Assembly: GCA_034508935.3 (NCBI GenBank)
Contig: CM067444.1
Coordinates: 73,838,607-73,902,606, forward strand
Length of the DNA: 64,000 nt
Reading direction: 5' to 3'
DNA from: Berghia stephanieae
Taxonomy: Eukaryota; Mollusca; Gastropoda; Nudibranchia; Aeolidiidae
A model generated the notes under the pieces. The model was not told where the DNA came from, did not search any database, and saw nothing but the letters and a program-made list of their open reading frames with translations. The translations under genes and the position numbers were made by a program. Below, one piece after another: positions 1-17,869 of this stretch; position 1 is the stretch's first letter; every line of letters begins with the position of its first letter.

Positions 1-244
1 TTGTTGTTACCAACATAAGTGCCTGCTCCACTCACTTTTCTGAATTAAAAATTCACCCCATACACCGGAGCATACTCAATGTCTCAATCGTTTCTATGTT
101 ATATGTTTGTGATGAGAATATTGGCTATTAAGCTTAACTGCTGGTCAAAATTACTTCGCGATGGTGGCGAACGAATCGGCGATCTCAAGAAGTGGGTGAG
201 AGAGGGATCTAGAAATGACTTTGGGTTTGAAACTAATATTTTTG

Positions 245-345
245 TGTTCGTGGATAGCTCACACGGTAGAGCCACGCTCTCACCTGCCAGGCGGAGTTGT
301 CGTACCAATAAAGTCGCAGGTTCAAACCCCACCACCGCCGCGAAA
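245..345 (+). repeat. tRNA-derived SINE head
   Basis: An A-box-like TAGCTCACACGGTAGAGC and a B-box GGTTCAAACCC are spaced as in a tRNA and followed by a T-run. The two acceptor-stem halves do not pair, so this is a SINE promoter rather than a working tRNA gene. Confidence 0.5.
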
Positions 346-539
346 AATTTTTTTATTCTCTATTGTCTTCTGGCACTTTTCTACTCACTTCATATCTTAT
401 TATTATAGCTATTACTACATATGATGCGAAACCCTCCAAGGGAGAGAGAAAGAGAGATGATCCTTTTTCCCCTTGTAAATTATCTTTCTGTTTTGTGTTA
501 CTATTGGTGATTTTAGTTTTGAATTATATTTTACTAGGA

Positions 540-596
540 ACCTAGGACCTTCCGATCCAAAAGCGAATGTCATACCCCCCGACCACATAGCCGCAT
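540..596 (-). repeat. SINE family A, head fragment
   Basis: Reverse-strand copy of the tRNA-like head seen again at 3500-3560 and 9219-9290. It keeps the B-box side (CCTAGGACCTTCCGAT on the + strand) and the 5' start GCGGCTATGTGGTC on the - strand. The body and tail are missing. Confidence 0.55.
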
Positions 597-823
597 CATT
601 TTATGGGGTCCTTTGCTGCTGCTTGGATGGGACTTTATTGTCAAAACAGGCACATTGATGGATTGCTCATGGAGACTTCCTTTCCCTATTTGACCCAGTC
701 CCCTTTTCTTAAGTACCTTTAACTTCAGAATAACAACTTTCCTCCTAGCACCTGACTGAAAAGTCACGTAAAACTCCTAAAAAACAAACAAATAAAAATC
801 AATTTATTTTCATATCCCCACAG

Positions 824-6432
<5,609 letters not shown>

Positions 6433-7295
6433 GTAAGATTTGTTAATGATGAGAATGAGTCTTGGCAGATCATAGATATTTAAATGTTAGTGTTAGTTAT
6501 AAATGGATGTCTTGTGTAAATCGATAGAGAATTTAATACTGTTAAGCTTTACGAATATTAATCTGTTGATTTACCCCGCACTATTGACAAAATCTTCAAG
6601 ATAAAATTGAGAAGACTATTTTGTCTGAAAAATCTAATGCAACGTTGAAATTAAACTATTATTTCAATTTAATGAAAAAGTAGATTATAATAATTTCAAG
6701 TTCTAGTGTCGCACAACACCAACTCTTTATCATTATGAGCTTATGTGAATAAATGACGTAATGAGAAACAAAAATATTTTTTATCTTAAAGGTTGGAGAA
6801 CGACCTCTACTGTATAGTGTAATACAAATCACGTTTTTACACTTTTTTACCCTTGCGTCTCCATCGGCAATATAAGCATGCACAAATGATAAGGAATTTT
6901 TCCCTAGAAGACGGCTCTTGGTCAAAAGACGTAAAATTAGTAAGATTCAGTGTAACGAAGTAGAGCCTTTGAAAAATAAAAGAAAATGACAAAATAAAGA
7001 GAAAAAAAATAGTTGACTTGACTGAGAAACGAAATACAGTCAAGTAGCCATTCCTTAAAATATTTTTTAAATCAATTTTTTTTTTTTGGTCATAGTATGT
7101 TGCAATTCAGACACATTTTCTTTTTGTTTTACAGTGGACAAATTTATATTTAAAGAGACAGAAAGCTCATAAAAGGGGCATCTTCTTAAACGTATAGCTT
7201 TTATATAATGTCTAAGCTTAGAACATTTGATAGATGTATCTTTTCTGAAGACGTTTAGCTACCACTCTTCCAGAATTTCTTGCCACTTAAATAAA
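6433..7295 (+). other. Probable 3' UTR of the dehydrogenase with poly(A) signal
   Basis: AT-rich sequence after the TAA stop with no further coding signal. The first well-placed canonical AATAAA is at 7290-7295, so the transcript may end just after it. Later AATAAA motifs exist, so the true end is uncertain. Confidence 0.4.
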
Positions 7296-8149
7296 GACTG
7301 ATTTTTCACAAATGTAAGTATTGAGAGGACGAATGTATACTTAATATGATATAAAATTGTAATTATCATTCTCAACATTTTAAACAGATTCACCAAAATT
7401 AATTACTTCATTAAGGTTTATATTTGAATTTCGATAAACACATCTTTGAAAAGTGTTGTTGACGAATATTATAAATTGCCAATGACTCAATTATTTTCAA
7501 AGTTAAATCTATATTCTGTCACAAATGATTTCAAGATATCTAAGGAAATACATATTTTTATTTTCGTTTATAATTAGAGATGTTGTCTTTTAGACCTCGA
7601 ATAATGACTATTTTGCCTTGTGACTTTTTATGACTGATTTTGTTATAGAAAAAAATCGTTGCTTTCCGAAAGTGGCTTACTGCTTACTGCACCCATGTGC
7701 CTTATTTAAAATTATTTTCACTTGTAATATATATGATTTGTATATAATAGTATAATAATATACTGATACTAATATGTAAATATGGATAAGATTCCATTTC
7801 ACTTAGCTTCTATTTTGCATCTACAATTGTATGCCCTTGTAATTATGTTACAGTGAATGAGTTAAAATCAAAGTCATTTTTTACAGTTTTAACCCCATCA
7901 TGTTTATTTTTTATCCTTTTTTTTTATTTTGCTTGGTTTGAAGCTTATGTTTGTTTTATTTCAATAGATATAGTATTTAGTATCTACAATGACAATACCA
8001 TTAACCGTTGTTAGGATATTCATTAGAATCTCGTTTTGATGTGTTACTTTTTTTCCTCAAACAAAGTGCAGAAGGTGACATTGTTATTTATCACCTCGAA
8101 TTATCTTGTTTGATTCTATTCTAAATTTTTAATCATGATATTGAGAGGA

Positions 8150-8151
<2 letters not shown>

Positions 8152-8191
<40 letters not shown>
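8152..8191. repeat. (TA)n microsatellite
   Basis: About 20 TA dinucleotides, followed by TTTTA pentamers to about 8215. Confidence 0.9.
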
Positions 8192-8197
<6 letters not shown>

Positions 8198-8937
8198 TTA
8201 TTTTATTTTATTTTATTTTTTTTAATATGTTGGCAGTCTTGGTTAAAAATAAAATTTCAATTTTCTTTCCTTCTTTTCTTATAAATATACTATAATTCAT
8301 CATGTTTCAACCTACAACTATGCAATTTTATTGTTGGGTGTTATTAATATACATCTACGATAGAGGAAGAGAAAAATAATAGGGATCAGTAAATTAATAT
8401 CAATGGTTGTTGCTTTATTAAAACATTTTGATATAATTGTCTTTAATCTGCAAGAAGCGAAAAAGGCATGCCAAAATTAATGCAAGAATGGGTCCGTGAC
8501 TATTGATATTATGATGACCCATTGAAAGTACAGTAAGTTGTTTATGTGGTCTTTGCATTGTAAAAAAAATATAAATGTTATGAAAATATCATATTTCAAC
8601 ACGTCTTTTGGAACAGCAATTATATAAAGCATTGTCAACTACAATTGCATATGCTGCGCTTGAATATTGAAAAAGTAAACGTAAATTAAACGATGTAGAA
8701 TTTGAATGTAATCTCCAGTTTAAGCAACAAATTGACATGTTTTTTGACATTTTATAATTCTAACTCTATTCTCTATCAGCAGTGTGGCAACCGATATTTT
8801 GAGATACAATTTGATCACAAAATGTAATGTCAATTTCATCATCGTCCTCATTGTTCTGCTATATTTGGAAAAGAAACTGCTTTTTTCCATATCGGCCAGA
8901 AAACTTTTACTTTAAATATCGGCGATTTATAAATTAT

Positions 8938-9146
8938 ATGACTCTATAGATAGTTCGAACATGACGTCACTCAGGTCTTTGTTATTGTTTTATGCCATCC
9001 GCGTTTATGAGTAATGCTCACTGAACTGTATTAACCTGACTAGAAACGTTCATGGATACACACAGTTTTGTGTGCTGGTCCGTTATACTTCCGGATGGCA
9101 ATGTTATGAGCTTCTTACCCAAGCGCATTCTATCTATAATAGTCAT
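8938..9146. mobile_element. Family D miniature element, copy 1
   Basis: The same ~190-bp unit recurs at 12395 and 54225, sharing GTCACTCAGGTCTTTGTTATTG, the phrase TGGTCCGTTATA and GATGGCAATGTTATGAGC blocks. The ends here form an imperfect inverted repeat (ATGACTCTATAGATAG and CTATCTATAATAGTCAT). No coding capacity. It looks like a non-autonomous DNA element of unknown superfamily. Confidence 0.55.
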
Positions 9147-9218
9147 AAAATCCCAAGCCTGAAACTTTATAGAAATGTGATTAAAAAAAAAAAAGCATCT
9201 TTTTGACTCGACCTGTTC

Positions 9219-9512
9219 GGCTATGTAGTCTTGTGTTATTCATGATACTCGTCTTTGGACCAGAGGGTCCATGGTTCGAGACCTGCTCTTAGCGGCGCAT
9301 AGATGACTTTGAAAAAAAAAAGCTCTTTTCTCGGTTTCTCTCACTGCACTCAAGTGTAAAATGATTTAAAAGCGCTGTCTCTGTCGGAAAAAAAGTAATA
9401 TCACCTAACAGGCATCATGCCTCGTCCTACATGTTAAGTGTTGCTATTGGCTAGAAACCCCTTGCAAAGCGCTCTAGGCACGTTTATTAGATATTGCACT
9501 ACATTAATGTTC
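9219..9512 (+). repeat. SINE family A, near full length
   Basis: The head CGGCTATGTAGTCTTG is followed by B-box GGTTCGAGACC, a body with CATGTTAAGTGTTGCTATTG and a tail GCAAAGCGCTCTAGGCACG...ATATTGCAC. The order matches the copies at 3262 (-), 25149 (+) and 29166 (-). Confidence 0.7.
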
Positions 9513-9831
9513 ATGTTGTGTTGATTAAACTGGCGCTAACATTCAAAGGTGGCCTTTTATTATTTTTTTTTTCATTTAAAATACAATACGGAATCATTTT
9601 AAATAAACAGATCTATTGGTGTCTACATTATCAACCAATACACTAAATGTAATGAACAATTGCAGGGTACCACAAACATAGAACAAGGGACCTTTTTTAT
9701 ACACTTAAAGTGGGCAATGTGCAATATTATATATAAGATTGTTGACGCAATGAGTTTCATACCTTTTTTTGTTTGTTTGAATATATAAAATTTCTCACCT
9801 GACAATTTACAATAAATTGTTTTAAAACTAC

Positions 9832-9884
<53 letters not shown>

Positions 9885-9893
9885 ATATATTAT
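9832..9893. repeat. (AT)n microsatellite
   Basis: Alternating AT with short AATT interruptions, able to fold on itself. Confidence 0.85.
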
Positions 9894-11519
9894 AATGGTT
9901 GGGAGCAGACACTCTTGTAAAACATGACCCTGAACAAGTGTAAATGGTACAACACAGCAGACAGAAATAATACAAGATAAAACTCTGTCGACGACGAATT
10001 TTGAATTTTTGTTGTGTTTTTCCTTTTTGTGCTTTTTTTACTGTATCATTCACACCTGTTCAGATCCTCGGCAAATGTGAGAGGAGCTTTGATGTTTAAA
10101 CTATGGTTAAGTGGGATAATTTCACACCATGTTTGATACCTCTTTAACTGAAATAAAATGATTGGATCAGAACATAGGGTCAATAAAATAGTGCTCATCA
10201 ATCTTTGCTAATGATTTTAGGATTAAAATAATGGGACAAAATGTGATCTTTTTTTTTCTTAAATGAATAATAAAATTCCCTTTATTTATTCTCAGGGGGA
10301 TATTTGTATTAAGGGTCTATTCCAAGGAAAGACTGGATAAGCCAAGCATCCGGCGCAGTGTAGCGCCTCAAAAGTGAGTTAGGGCGGGTGGCTTACTCAA
10401 GGCCAAACAGCAAGGCTTATAGTCGAACCCTGTAAATGTTGGGAAACAAGCAAAAACCTTACGTCTGATCCACGCTGCTCCCTATTTGACATGTATTCAA
10501 TGCAGGAATAATATTTTGCTTGCAAAAGAATACTGGTTCACTCGGCCTTTACAACAACAAAAAAGTAACCAGTGAAATTACTCCGCCTTTCTTACCTGAC
10601 CTATGAATTGTGTCAAAATGTCGAATTGATAATGACCTTAATGTTTTTATCTATTGCAAAAGCTAGTTCACATAATGTATTTTTTTTAAACGATTGACAT
10701 TGAATAAACGCTTTTACAGAGTTGACAACTTCAAACCATCCATAGTCTAAAATGTAAGTTTGTTTTGAATATTGAAAATATAATTTGGGCAGTGCACTTT
10801 CTCAACTACATATATTTTTTAATGCAGCTCTTTAGTTTGTACTATTCATTATGTTAATGACACTTTGACTCAAAATGGCTGCACGCTATGTTTCATATTG
10901 TCTAATTCTACATCATTCTAATTCTGGTCTAGAAAAAAAAGCTGACTTATAACATTAGAAAAGCATGAATACAGTACTCGCTGGGTTCTAGCATGCTCCG
11001 CAATACGGCACATCGGAGCTGGGTGAGTGAATTTTATACATATAACAAGTCGTTACCTCACATGAGCATCCGATTTTGGCATGCTTGGATTCTAGGCCGC
11101 TTTTTGGCTTCTTCTGAGAGCGAGAATTGTGTATATATTATTATTTTAGCATGAAAAATCAATTGTTTCTGAGCACAAGTCTAAATACCTCTTTGGTTAA
11201 AATGATAGCCTACAAGACATACGCAATACTCAAGAGATAAGTATAAGTCATGCCAGAGTGATTTTATTTTTCATAGGGGAAAAAATATACATATCACAAT
11301 TGTAAAATATGGAGGTGAAATAGACTGGTTGATGATTGTCATGTCAAAGATCACGGTTCAAAACCTATTTGTTTTCATCTCTACATCCTACAGTGACATT
11401 GATTATGTAAATCAAAGTCCTATCAAAAGAACAAAAATAATATGCGCTTCCACCTCGACATCATAAGATATCGTCGCCTAGGCATTCCAAAAAAAAAAAT
11501 ATAGATAATTCATCAAACA
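9894..11519. other. Intergenic stretch without recognised feature
   Basis: AT-rich unique-looking sequence. A possible decayed tRNA-like segment around 10340-10440 (TAGTCGAACCC) and a GC-richer patch at 10980-11110 could not be assigned. No supported gene. Confidence 0.4.
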
Positions 11520-11690
11520 AGATGTCTGATGTCAACAGGAATCACCCATGTTCTCCCAGCGAGCAAATTGGTGGTCAATGATCTTGCCCAAGGATAAAAA
11601 CCGAAAGTCCCTGAAGCGGGGCTCGAACCCGGGACCTTCCTTCCGGGTGACAGTGCAATGCCTTAACCGCTAGGCCACTTCGTCCCCTAT
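11520..11690 (-). repeat. tRNA-derived SINE, reverse strand
   Basis: On the - strand it starts GGGGACGAAGTGGCCTAGCG (A-box), keeps a B-box GGGTTCGAGCC, and has the typical post-head phrase CTTGGGCAAGATCA. The 3' acceptor half does not pair with the 5' GGGGACG, so it is a SINE and not a tRNA gene. Confidence 0.65.
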
Positions 11691-12240
11691 CAAAGGAGTG
11701 ACATTAAAATGTTATAAATAAATCAGTATCACACAAAAGACACTGGGATGAATTCTGACTCTCCTTACTATCAAAAATGTGTACTTTAATTATGACTAGC
11801 TATCAAATGAGTGCTCAGAATGATGATTTTTTTTCTTTGTTAATCGTGACTTTGTTTGTTTTGTTTGGGGGGGGGGGGGTCTTTTATCTTTATCTGACTC
11901 TTGTTAGATATACGCATATATCAAATATACGTGTTGAATCTAAACCAAATGTAATTTATGAGAATTTTTCTTTTCAATAGAGATTTACCTGCTGAATTTA
12001 TCATTGTAAATTTAATTGATATTATTATTGTTACTATTATTACTTTCTTATCATTATTGTTGTTGTTGTTGTTGTTATAAGAAATGCCCTGAATACGACC
12101 TGATTTAAAAATTAATCAAACGCAAAATAATTGACAAAGGACGAATGCCAAGACGCGCACATAAAATCGTGTTTCGATTTTTGCATTGATAACATAAAAA
12201 ATTTGAAAGCACCACGTGCTTCTTTGTTACAAAAACATCT

Positions 12241-12890
12241 GTCGACAAAAATATTATATCATCCGTGCAAAACATGCACACAAACCCCTTTTAAAGGATC
12301 TGTAACTATTTCAAAACAACAGAATTTTGTAATGTCCTGTAAAATATCCTTAAAGCGTTCCACGTTTTGGGGTCACATGATCATACGTACATTCTTATAG
12401 ATAGAAAGAAGTTGACGTCACTCGGGTCTTTGTTATTGTTTGTTTGTTTGTTTTTTGCCATCCATGTTTATCAGTAATTCTCAATTAATTGTATTAGCCA
12501 GACAGGTTACACATAGTTTTGTTTGTTGGTCCGTTATATTTCAGGATGGCAATGGTACGAGTTACTTAGTCAAGCGCACGGCATCTTTAATCTTTACTTT
12601 AAGATTATTGTTTCTAATCAGCTTAAAATGTTTAGGTTGGTTAGTTGCTATAAATAAAATAGGAATATTCAATGGGCCTTTTCTGTGACAACTGCATTTT
12701 GTCAACGAAAATATTCTTAAATCTAAAATGTCATTTCAATACTGTAAATCATGCCCACTCACACCATTCATAGGATTTATAACTATTTCAAATTTGGACA
12801 TAATTTTCCATGTCCTGTAAAATACCTTTTAAGCGTCTTGGATTATCAGGTCATATGATCTTCACTCCCTTGGCATATAGACTATAATTA
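12241..12890. repeat. Two direct repeats flanking a family D copy
   Basis: Segments at about 12241-12403 and 12701-12890 are diverged direct repeats. They share ACTATTTCAAA, ATGTCCTGTAAAATA, AAGCGT and GGTCACATGATC-type blocks in the same order. Family D copy 2 (about 12395-12590) lies between them. No open frame links them. Confidence 0.5.
12395..12590. mobile_element. Family D miniature element, copy 2
   Basis: Aligns with the copies at 8938 and 54225: GACGTCACTCGGGTCTTTG, then TTGGTCCGTTATAT, then GGATGGCAATGGTACGAG. It carries an extra (TTTG)n expansion near its left side. Confidence 0.5.
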
Positions 12891-13300
12891 TAGATTTTGA
12901 GCTTCTTTTTCCAACATGTTTAGTTGAATTCATAACAAATATAATGCTACTTGCGGATGGGGAAGAAAATCAAAAGTGTTTCCATAGTAAATTGTTTTTA
13001 AAATATATTTGGATACTGTATCCGAAATAATATAACATTGTGTTAAACTTCTTTATTAAAAAAATATTGTTGCATAAGTGCCTTTCCACAGCGATATATT
13101 ACTCTATATTTTCAATTATCAACAGTGAGCCGATTTGTTCTATGTGATCATATTTTGCTTGTGTTTTATGTGTGTATGACACTGAATAAATTGACCATGG
13201 ATAAATCGGGGGAAAAGATTGAATGGCCCGATTTCACAAAAGATAATTTTTGAGGAGAATTCATTGCACTGAAAGATATTTATTTTCTTCCAGGGCGCTT

Positions 13301-13302
<2 letters not shown>

Positions 13303-13366
<64 letters not shown>
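13303..13366. repeat. (GA)n microsatellite
   Basis: About 30 GA dinucleotides, purine-only on the + strand. Confidence 0.95.
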
Positions 13367-13370
<4 letters not shown>

Positions 13371-13871
13371 GTCACTGGCACGTCTACGATCAAAACACGG
13401 TAAGAACGTGAAAGCTAGAACTATAATCCTTCATGTGTCAACTGAATATAAAATTGAGTATGTTGTTGCCCTGTTTTCAAATACGTACATTTATGCTCTC
13501 TTACAGTAGCCATGCCAGATATTAAAATTTAGTTGATTTGAGAAGATAAAAATGGTACTATTTTTAATGCCAGTACTGTCAGCGCTTTGACTATACTGTA
13601 AATTTAGATAGTTTTTCAATAAAAATGTGATTTGAATGGAAAGCCTTCTCAGTGTTATTCATTATTTAGTGATGTGTGTTGCGTTGGTTAATACAATTTT
13701 AAAATGCAAACTGCCTTTGCATAACAACCTGTCATCTGCATTATTTGCGGCGGCAAATACCAGGGCAATCGCAAACATCGGCAAATTTCCCAAAATTGGA
13801 AAAAATTGGCAAATTTTTGTTAAAAAAAAAAAGAAAAAGAAAAAAAGCGAAAACAAAATAACGAAAAAAAG

Positions 13872-14430
13872 GTGCGAAACTTTGCAGCTTTGCCTGGGCC
13901 TAAACTGGCTGAAGCTGAGTTCTTCCCTCAGTGCTTCACCGGCAGAGAGAAGGAAGAAGCCAGACAACGGTTTTCTTATGCTTATCAGGCAACATATGCC
14001 AAGCTTCAAAAATACATGTCCCTTGAAGGGCAACCCGGCTTGGAATTTTTGAAGAATATTAGGATTTTCAGTCCAAAGAACATTCCTCTTATGCCTCGCA
14101 GTGTATCTGCATACACTGCAATTCCTGATTTTTGTCATCTTCTTCAGCATGAGTTGACTAGATATAATGAGAAACTGGGTCCCAGTGCTGTAAGAGAGTC
14201 CAATACTGGAATCATTGATCTCTCTTTTCTGGATGTCTGTCGCAGATCATGTTCCAGCTCTCGCTGCCTTGGCGTCCTGGTATGCCTTCTCAACATGTTC
14301 GTCAGCTCGCTGATGCTAAACGAAGTTTTTCTTTTTATAAGCTTTGTTTTGTCTTCTAGAAGCCACACAGAAGACAACATCAAAGGACTAGTTTCCCTTT
14401 ACTACACAATAATGTATGCTTGTGTGTGTG
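13872..14430 (+). pseudogene. hAT transposase C-terminal fragment, broken
   Basis: The first frame reads KLQKYMSLEGQPG, FLKNIRIFSPKN and AYTAIPDF, a stretch typical of the region before the hAT dimerisation domain. From about 14226 a second frame gives FW.SVADHVPALAALAS then WYAFSTCSSA, and a third frame continues ADAKRSFSFYKL, then SSRSHTEDNIKGL. These are the hallmark hAT C-terminal dimerisation motifs. At least two frameshifts separate them, so it is not functional. Upstream transposase domains are missing. Confidence 0.75.
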
Positions 14431-14463
14431 AACGAGTATGTTTCAGCCAAAGTAATTTGTAAT

Positions 14464-14503
14464 TTAAGCGCTTAGTCTGGTGTCTCGGAGTTCTAGCGCT
14501 ATA
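14464..14503 (+). repeat. SINE/L2-type 3' tail, left half (split by insertion)
   Basis: AAGCGCTTAG... to AGCGCTATA here, continuing at 17251-17290 with CGCTATATAAG and an ATTATTATT tail. It is the same tail class as in SINE family A and the L2-like LINE at 58784. The two halves are separated by the 14504-17250 element. Confidence 0.6.
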
Positions 14504-17250
14504 CAGAGATGCCAACTTTAAATTTGGCTCACAGGAGTTTCAGCCACCACTCGTAGGAATTTCAACGCCGAAAGAGGAATTTCCACTCACAAAAAAAAAA
14601 GGAATTGGAACGATATTTGGCATTGTGCTTACATATTGTATAGTTCTAAATAGATAACTGATTAGAATTACAGTGTATATTATGATACATAAACACATTG
14701 CAAATTACAATCTCAAAGTTTCCTTATTTCAAATGAAGTAAAGCGCCAAAACCTAACGGTAGAGATTGTAGTACTGGTGGTAGTGAGGATGATGTGGTGT
14801 TGGTGGTTGTAGTAATAGTGGTAGAGATGATGAAGATGTGATAGTGGCTGATGTTGTAGTTGTAGTGGTAGTGATGATGATATGGTGGTGGTGGTGGTGG
14901 TTGAGGTAGTAGTTGTAGTGATGATGATATGGTGGTGGTGCTGGTTGAAGTAGTAGTTGTAGTGATGATGTGGTGGTGGTATAGTGGTTGTAGTAGTTGT
15001 GGTCGTGATGATAATGATGTGGTGGTGGTAGTGATGTTGATGTGGTGGTGGTGGTGGTGGTGGTGGTTGTAGTACAAATGGTAGTGATGATGATGTGGTA
15101 GTGGTGGTTGTAGTAGTAATGGTAATTATGATGTGGGTTGTAGTAGTAGTCGTGGTAGTGATGATAATGTGGTGGTGGTGGTTGTAGTAGTACTGGTCGT
15201 GATGATGATGTGGTGCTGGTGGTTGTAGTAGTAGTGGTAGTGATGATGATATTGTAGTGGTTGTTGTAGTAGTGGTGGTAGTGATGAAGATGAGGTGATG
15301 GTAGTAGTTGTAGTAGTATTGGTAGTGATGATGATGTGGTGGTGGTTGTTGTAGTGGTGGTAGTGATGATGTGGTGGTGGTGGTGGTTGCAGTAGTAGTG
15401 GTAGTGATGATGTGGTTGTGGTGGTTGCAGTAGTAGTGGTAGTGATGAGTGTGGTGGTTGTTGTTGTAGTGGTAGTGATGATGTGGTTGTGGTGGTTGTA
15501 GTAGTAGTGGTAGTGATGATGTGGTGGTGGTGGTGGTTGTAGTAGTAGTGGTAGTGATGATGTGGTTGTAGTAGTAATGGTAGTGATGATGTTGTAGTGG
15601 TGGTTGTAGTAGTAGTGGTAGTGATGATAATGTGGTGGTGGTGGTTGTAGTAGTACTGGTCGTGATGATGTGGTGCTGGTGGTTGTAGTAGTAGTGGTAG
15701 TGATGATGATATTGTAGTGGTTGATGTTGTAGTATAGTAGTAGCATTAGCAGTAGTAGTAGTAGTAGTGATGATGATGATGATGTGGTGGTTGTAGTAGC
15801 AGTGGTAGTGATGATGATGATGTGGTGGTGGTGGTTGTAGTTGTAGTAATGAAGATGAGGTGATGGTAGTAGTTGTAGTAGCATTGGTAGTGATGATGAT
15901 GTGGTGGTGATGGTGGTTGTAGTAGTGGTGGTAGTGATGATGATGTGGTGGTGGTTGTAGTAGTGGTGGTAGTGATGATGATGTGGTGGTGGTTGTAGTA
16001 GTAGTATTAGTGGTAGTGATGATGATGTAGTGGTGGTTGTAGTAGTGGTGGTAGTGATGATGATGTGGTGGTGGTTGTAGTAGTGGTGGTAGTGATGATG
16101 ATGTGGTGGTGGTTGTAGTAGTATTAGTGGTAGTGATGATGATGTTGTGGTGGTGGTTGTAGTAGTATTAGTTGTAGTGATGATGTGGTGGTGGTGGTGG
16201 TGGTTGTAGTAGTAGTGGTAATGATGATGTGGTTGTGGTGGTTGTAGTAGTAGTGGTAGTGATGATGTGGTGGTGGTTGTTGTAGTAGTGGTAGTGATGA
16301 TGTGGTTGTGGTGGTTGTAGTAGTAGTGGTAGTGATGATGTGGTGGTGGTGGTGGTTGTAGTAGTAGTGGTAGTGATGATGTGGTTGTGGTGGTTGTGGT
16401 AGTAGTGGTAGTGATGATGTTGTAGTGGTGGTTGTAGTAGTAGTGGTAGTGATGATAATGTGGTGGTGGTGGTTGTAGTAGTACTGGTCGTGATGATGAT
16501 GTGGTGCTGGTGGTTGTAGTAGTAGTGGTAGTGATGATGATATTGTAGTGGTTGTTGTTGTAGTATAGTAGTAGCATTAGCAGTAGTAGTAGTAGTAGTA
16601 TGATGATGATGATGATGTGGTGGTTGTAATAGCAGTGGTAGTGATGATGATGATGATGTGGTGGTGGTGGTTGTAGTTGTAGTAATGAAGATGAGGTGAT
16701 GGTAGTAGTTGTAGTAGTATTGGTAGTGATGATGATGTGGTGGTGATGGTGGTTGTAGTAGTGGTGGTAGTGATGATGGTGTGGTGGTGGTTGTGGTAGT
16801 GGTGGTAGTGATGATGATGTGGTGGTGGTTGTAGTAGTATTAGTGGTAGTGATGATGATGTTGTGGTGGTGGTTGTAGTAGTGGTGGTAGTGATGATGTG
16901 GTGGTGGTGGTGGTGGTTGTAGTAGTAGTGGTAGTGATGATGTGGTTGTGGTGGTTGTAGTAGTAGTGGTAGTGATGATGTGGTGGTGGTTGTAGTAGTG
17001 GTAGTGATGATGTGGTGGTGGTTGTAGTAGTAGTGGTAGTGATGATGATGTGGTGGTGGTTGCAGCAGTAGTGGTGGTGATGATGGTTGTAATACTAGTG
17101 GTAATGATGATAATGTGGTGGTTGGAAGGGAGGGGGTATCCTTGGAACAAATTGACCTCACCGGAATTTGACGGAAGTTGCCCGGAGCCCGGAATTTTTT
17201 GCTCCAGACCGGAGTTTTTTTCCGGTGAAACCGGAGTTTTGGCATCACTG
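14504..17250. mobile_element. Non-autonomous hAT-like element carrying a minisatellite
   Basis: The left end CAGAGATGCCAA and right end TTGGCATCACTG are inverted repeats, and CGCTATA is duplicated at 14497-14503 and 17251-17257. The same terminal motif (CAGTGATGCCAA) bounds the element at 29486-30073. Unique terminal parts are about 14504-14750 and 17120-17250. Between them lies the minisatellite at 14757-17125. No transposase is encoded. Confidence 0.65.
14757..17125. repeat. GGT/GAT/GTA minisatellite, 2.4 kb, almost C-free
   Basis: Tandem array built from GTGGTGGTTGTAGTAG and GGTAGTGATGATG modules on the + strand, with C nearly absent. Higher-order copies are visible: the block with TACTGGTCGTGATGATGATG and then TGGTGCTGGTGG recurs near 15190, 15655 and 16480, and a block with TAGCATTAGCAG recurs near 15740 and 16570. 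The long open frames on the - strand are only His, Tyr, Asn, Thr, Ser and Leu runs and are not a protein gene. Confidence 0.92.
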
Positions 17251-17869
17251 CGCTATATAAGTTTTCAGCATCATTATTATTATTACATGTATTCAGTGAT
17301 GCCTCTTTTTTTTGAGTAGTAAAGGAAAACTAGGCATTTGATGAGTCTGAGAGAAAGTGTACGTTTGAGATAGTCTACAGACAGGTGTGAAAGTTTGATA
17401 CTGTGAATCCGTGAATGAGAGGGAGTGGGCCCTCTGAGTGACTCGAGTTGAATGTTCGCCAGTGTAAATGTTCTATTCCACAGTATGTGTCTGTGTGTGT
17501 GAGTGTGATTGTCTGAAAGTTTAGGCGCATAAATCGCGTTACAGTGCGGAAAATAATAAATGCAGCTTCCTTTAAGTGTAATAAAATGTCTTTTATATTT
17601 ATTTTTCCATATAGCGTGTTAATTTTTACCGGGAGACTTTGTTCTGCTCGGCAAATTTTGGTCTTTTTGGCAAATTTTGGCAATTGTTAGGCCCCAACTT
17701 GGCAAAAATGCAGATGACAGAACAACACTTGAATTAAGTCATTAAAAAAAAAAAACATGATCCAAATCCAAGCAGAAATTCCTCTTTTCTGTCCCTCTAA
17801 GTCTAAAAAAAACCCCAACTACTCTTAACATTTTATTATTAGCATGAACACGGCAGTCTTGCATGTGGT

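Larger units (their letters stand above)
13729..17720 (+). mobile_element. hAT-family DNA transposon relic with nested insertion
   Basis: The ends are a perfect 12-bp inverted repeat (CTGTCATCTGCA at 13729-13740; TGCAGATGACAG at 17709-17720) flanked by the same hexamer AACAAC. Subterminal GGCAAATTT motifs recur near both ends (about 13790-13820 and 17650-17690). It holds a C-terminal hAT transposase fragment at 13872-14430 and is interrupted by another TIR element (14504-17250). The N-terminal half of a hAT transposase is absent, so this is an internally deleted copy. The 6-bp flank is shorter than the 8 bp usual for hAT. One extra flanking base pattern (ATAACAAC against AGAACAAC) would make it 7 of 8. 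Confidence 0.6.

Noticed and set aside
245-345. Candidate tRNA gene
   Set aside because: A- and B-boxes are present but the acceptor stem does not pair, so a SINE head is the better call.
11600-11690. Candidate tRNA-Asp-like gene on the - strand
   Set aside because: A good A- and B-box and a GTC in the anticodon position, but no pairing 3' acceptor half for GGGGACG.
15126-17150. 674-codon open frame on the - strand
   Set aside because: It is the translation of the C-poor minisatellite: only His, Tyr, Asn, Thr, Ser, Leu, Pro runs, no start context, no domain.
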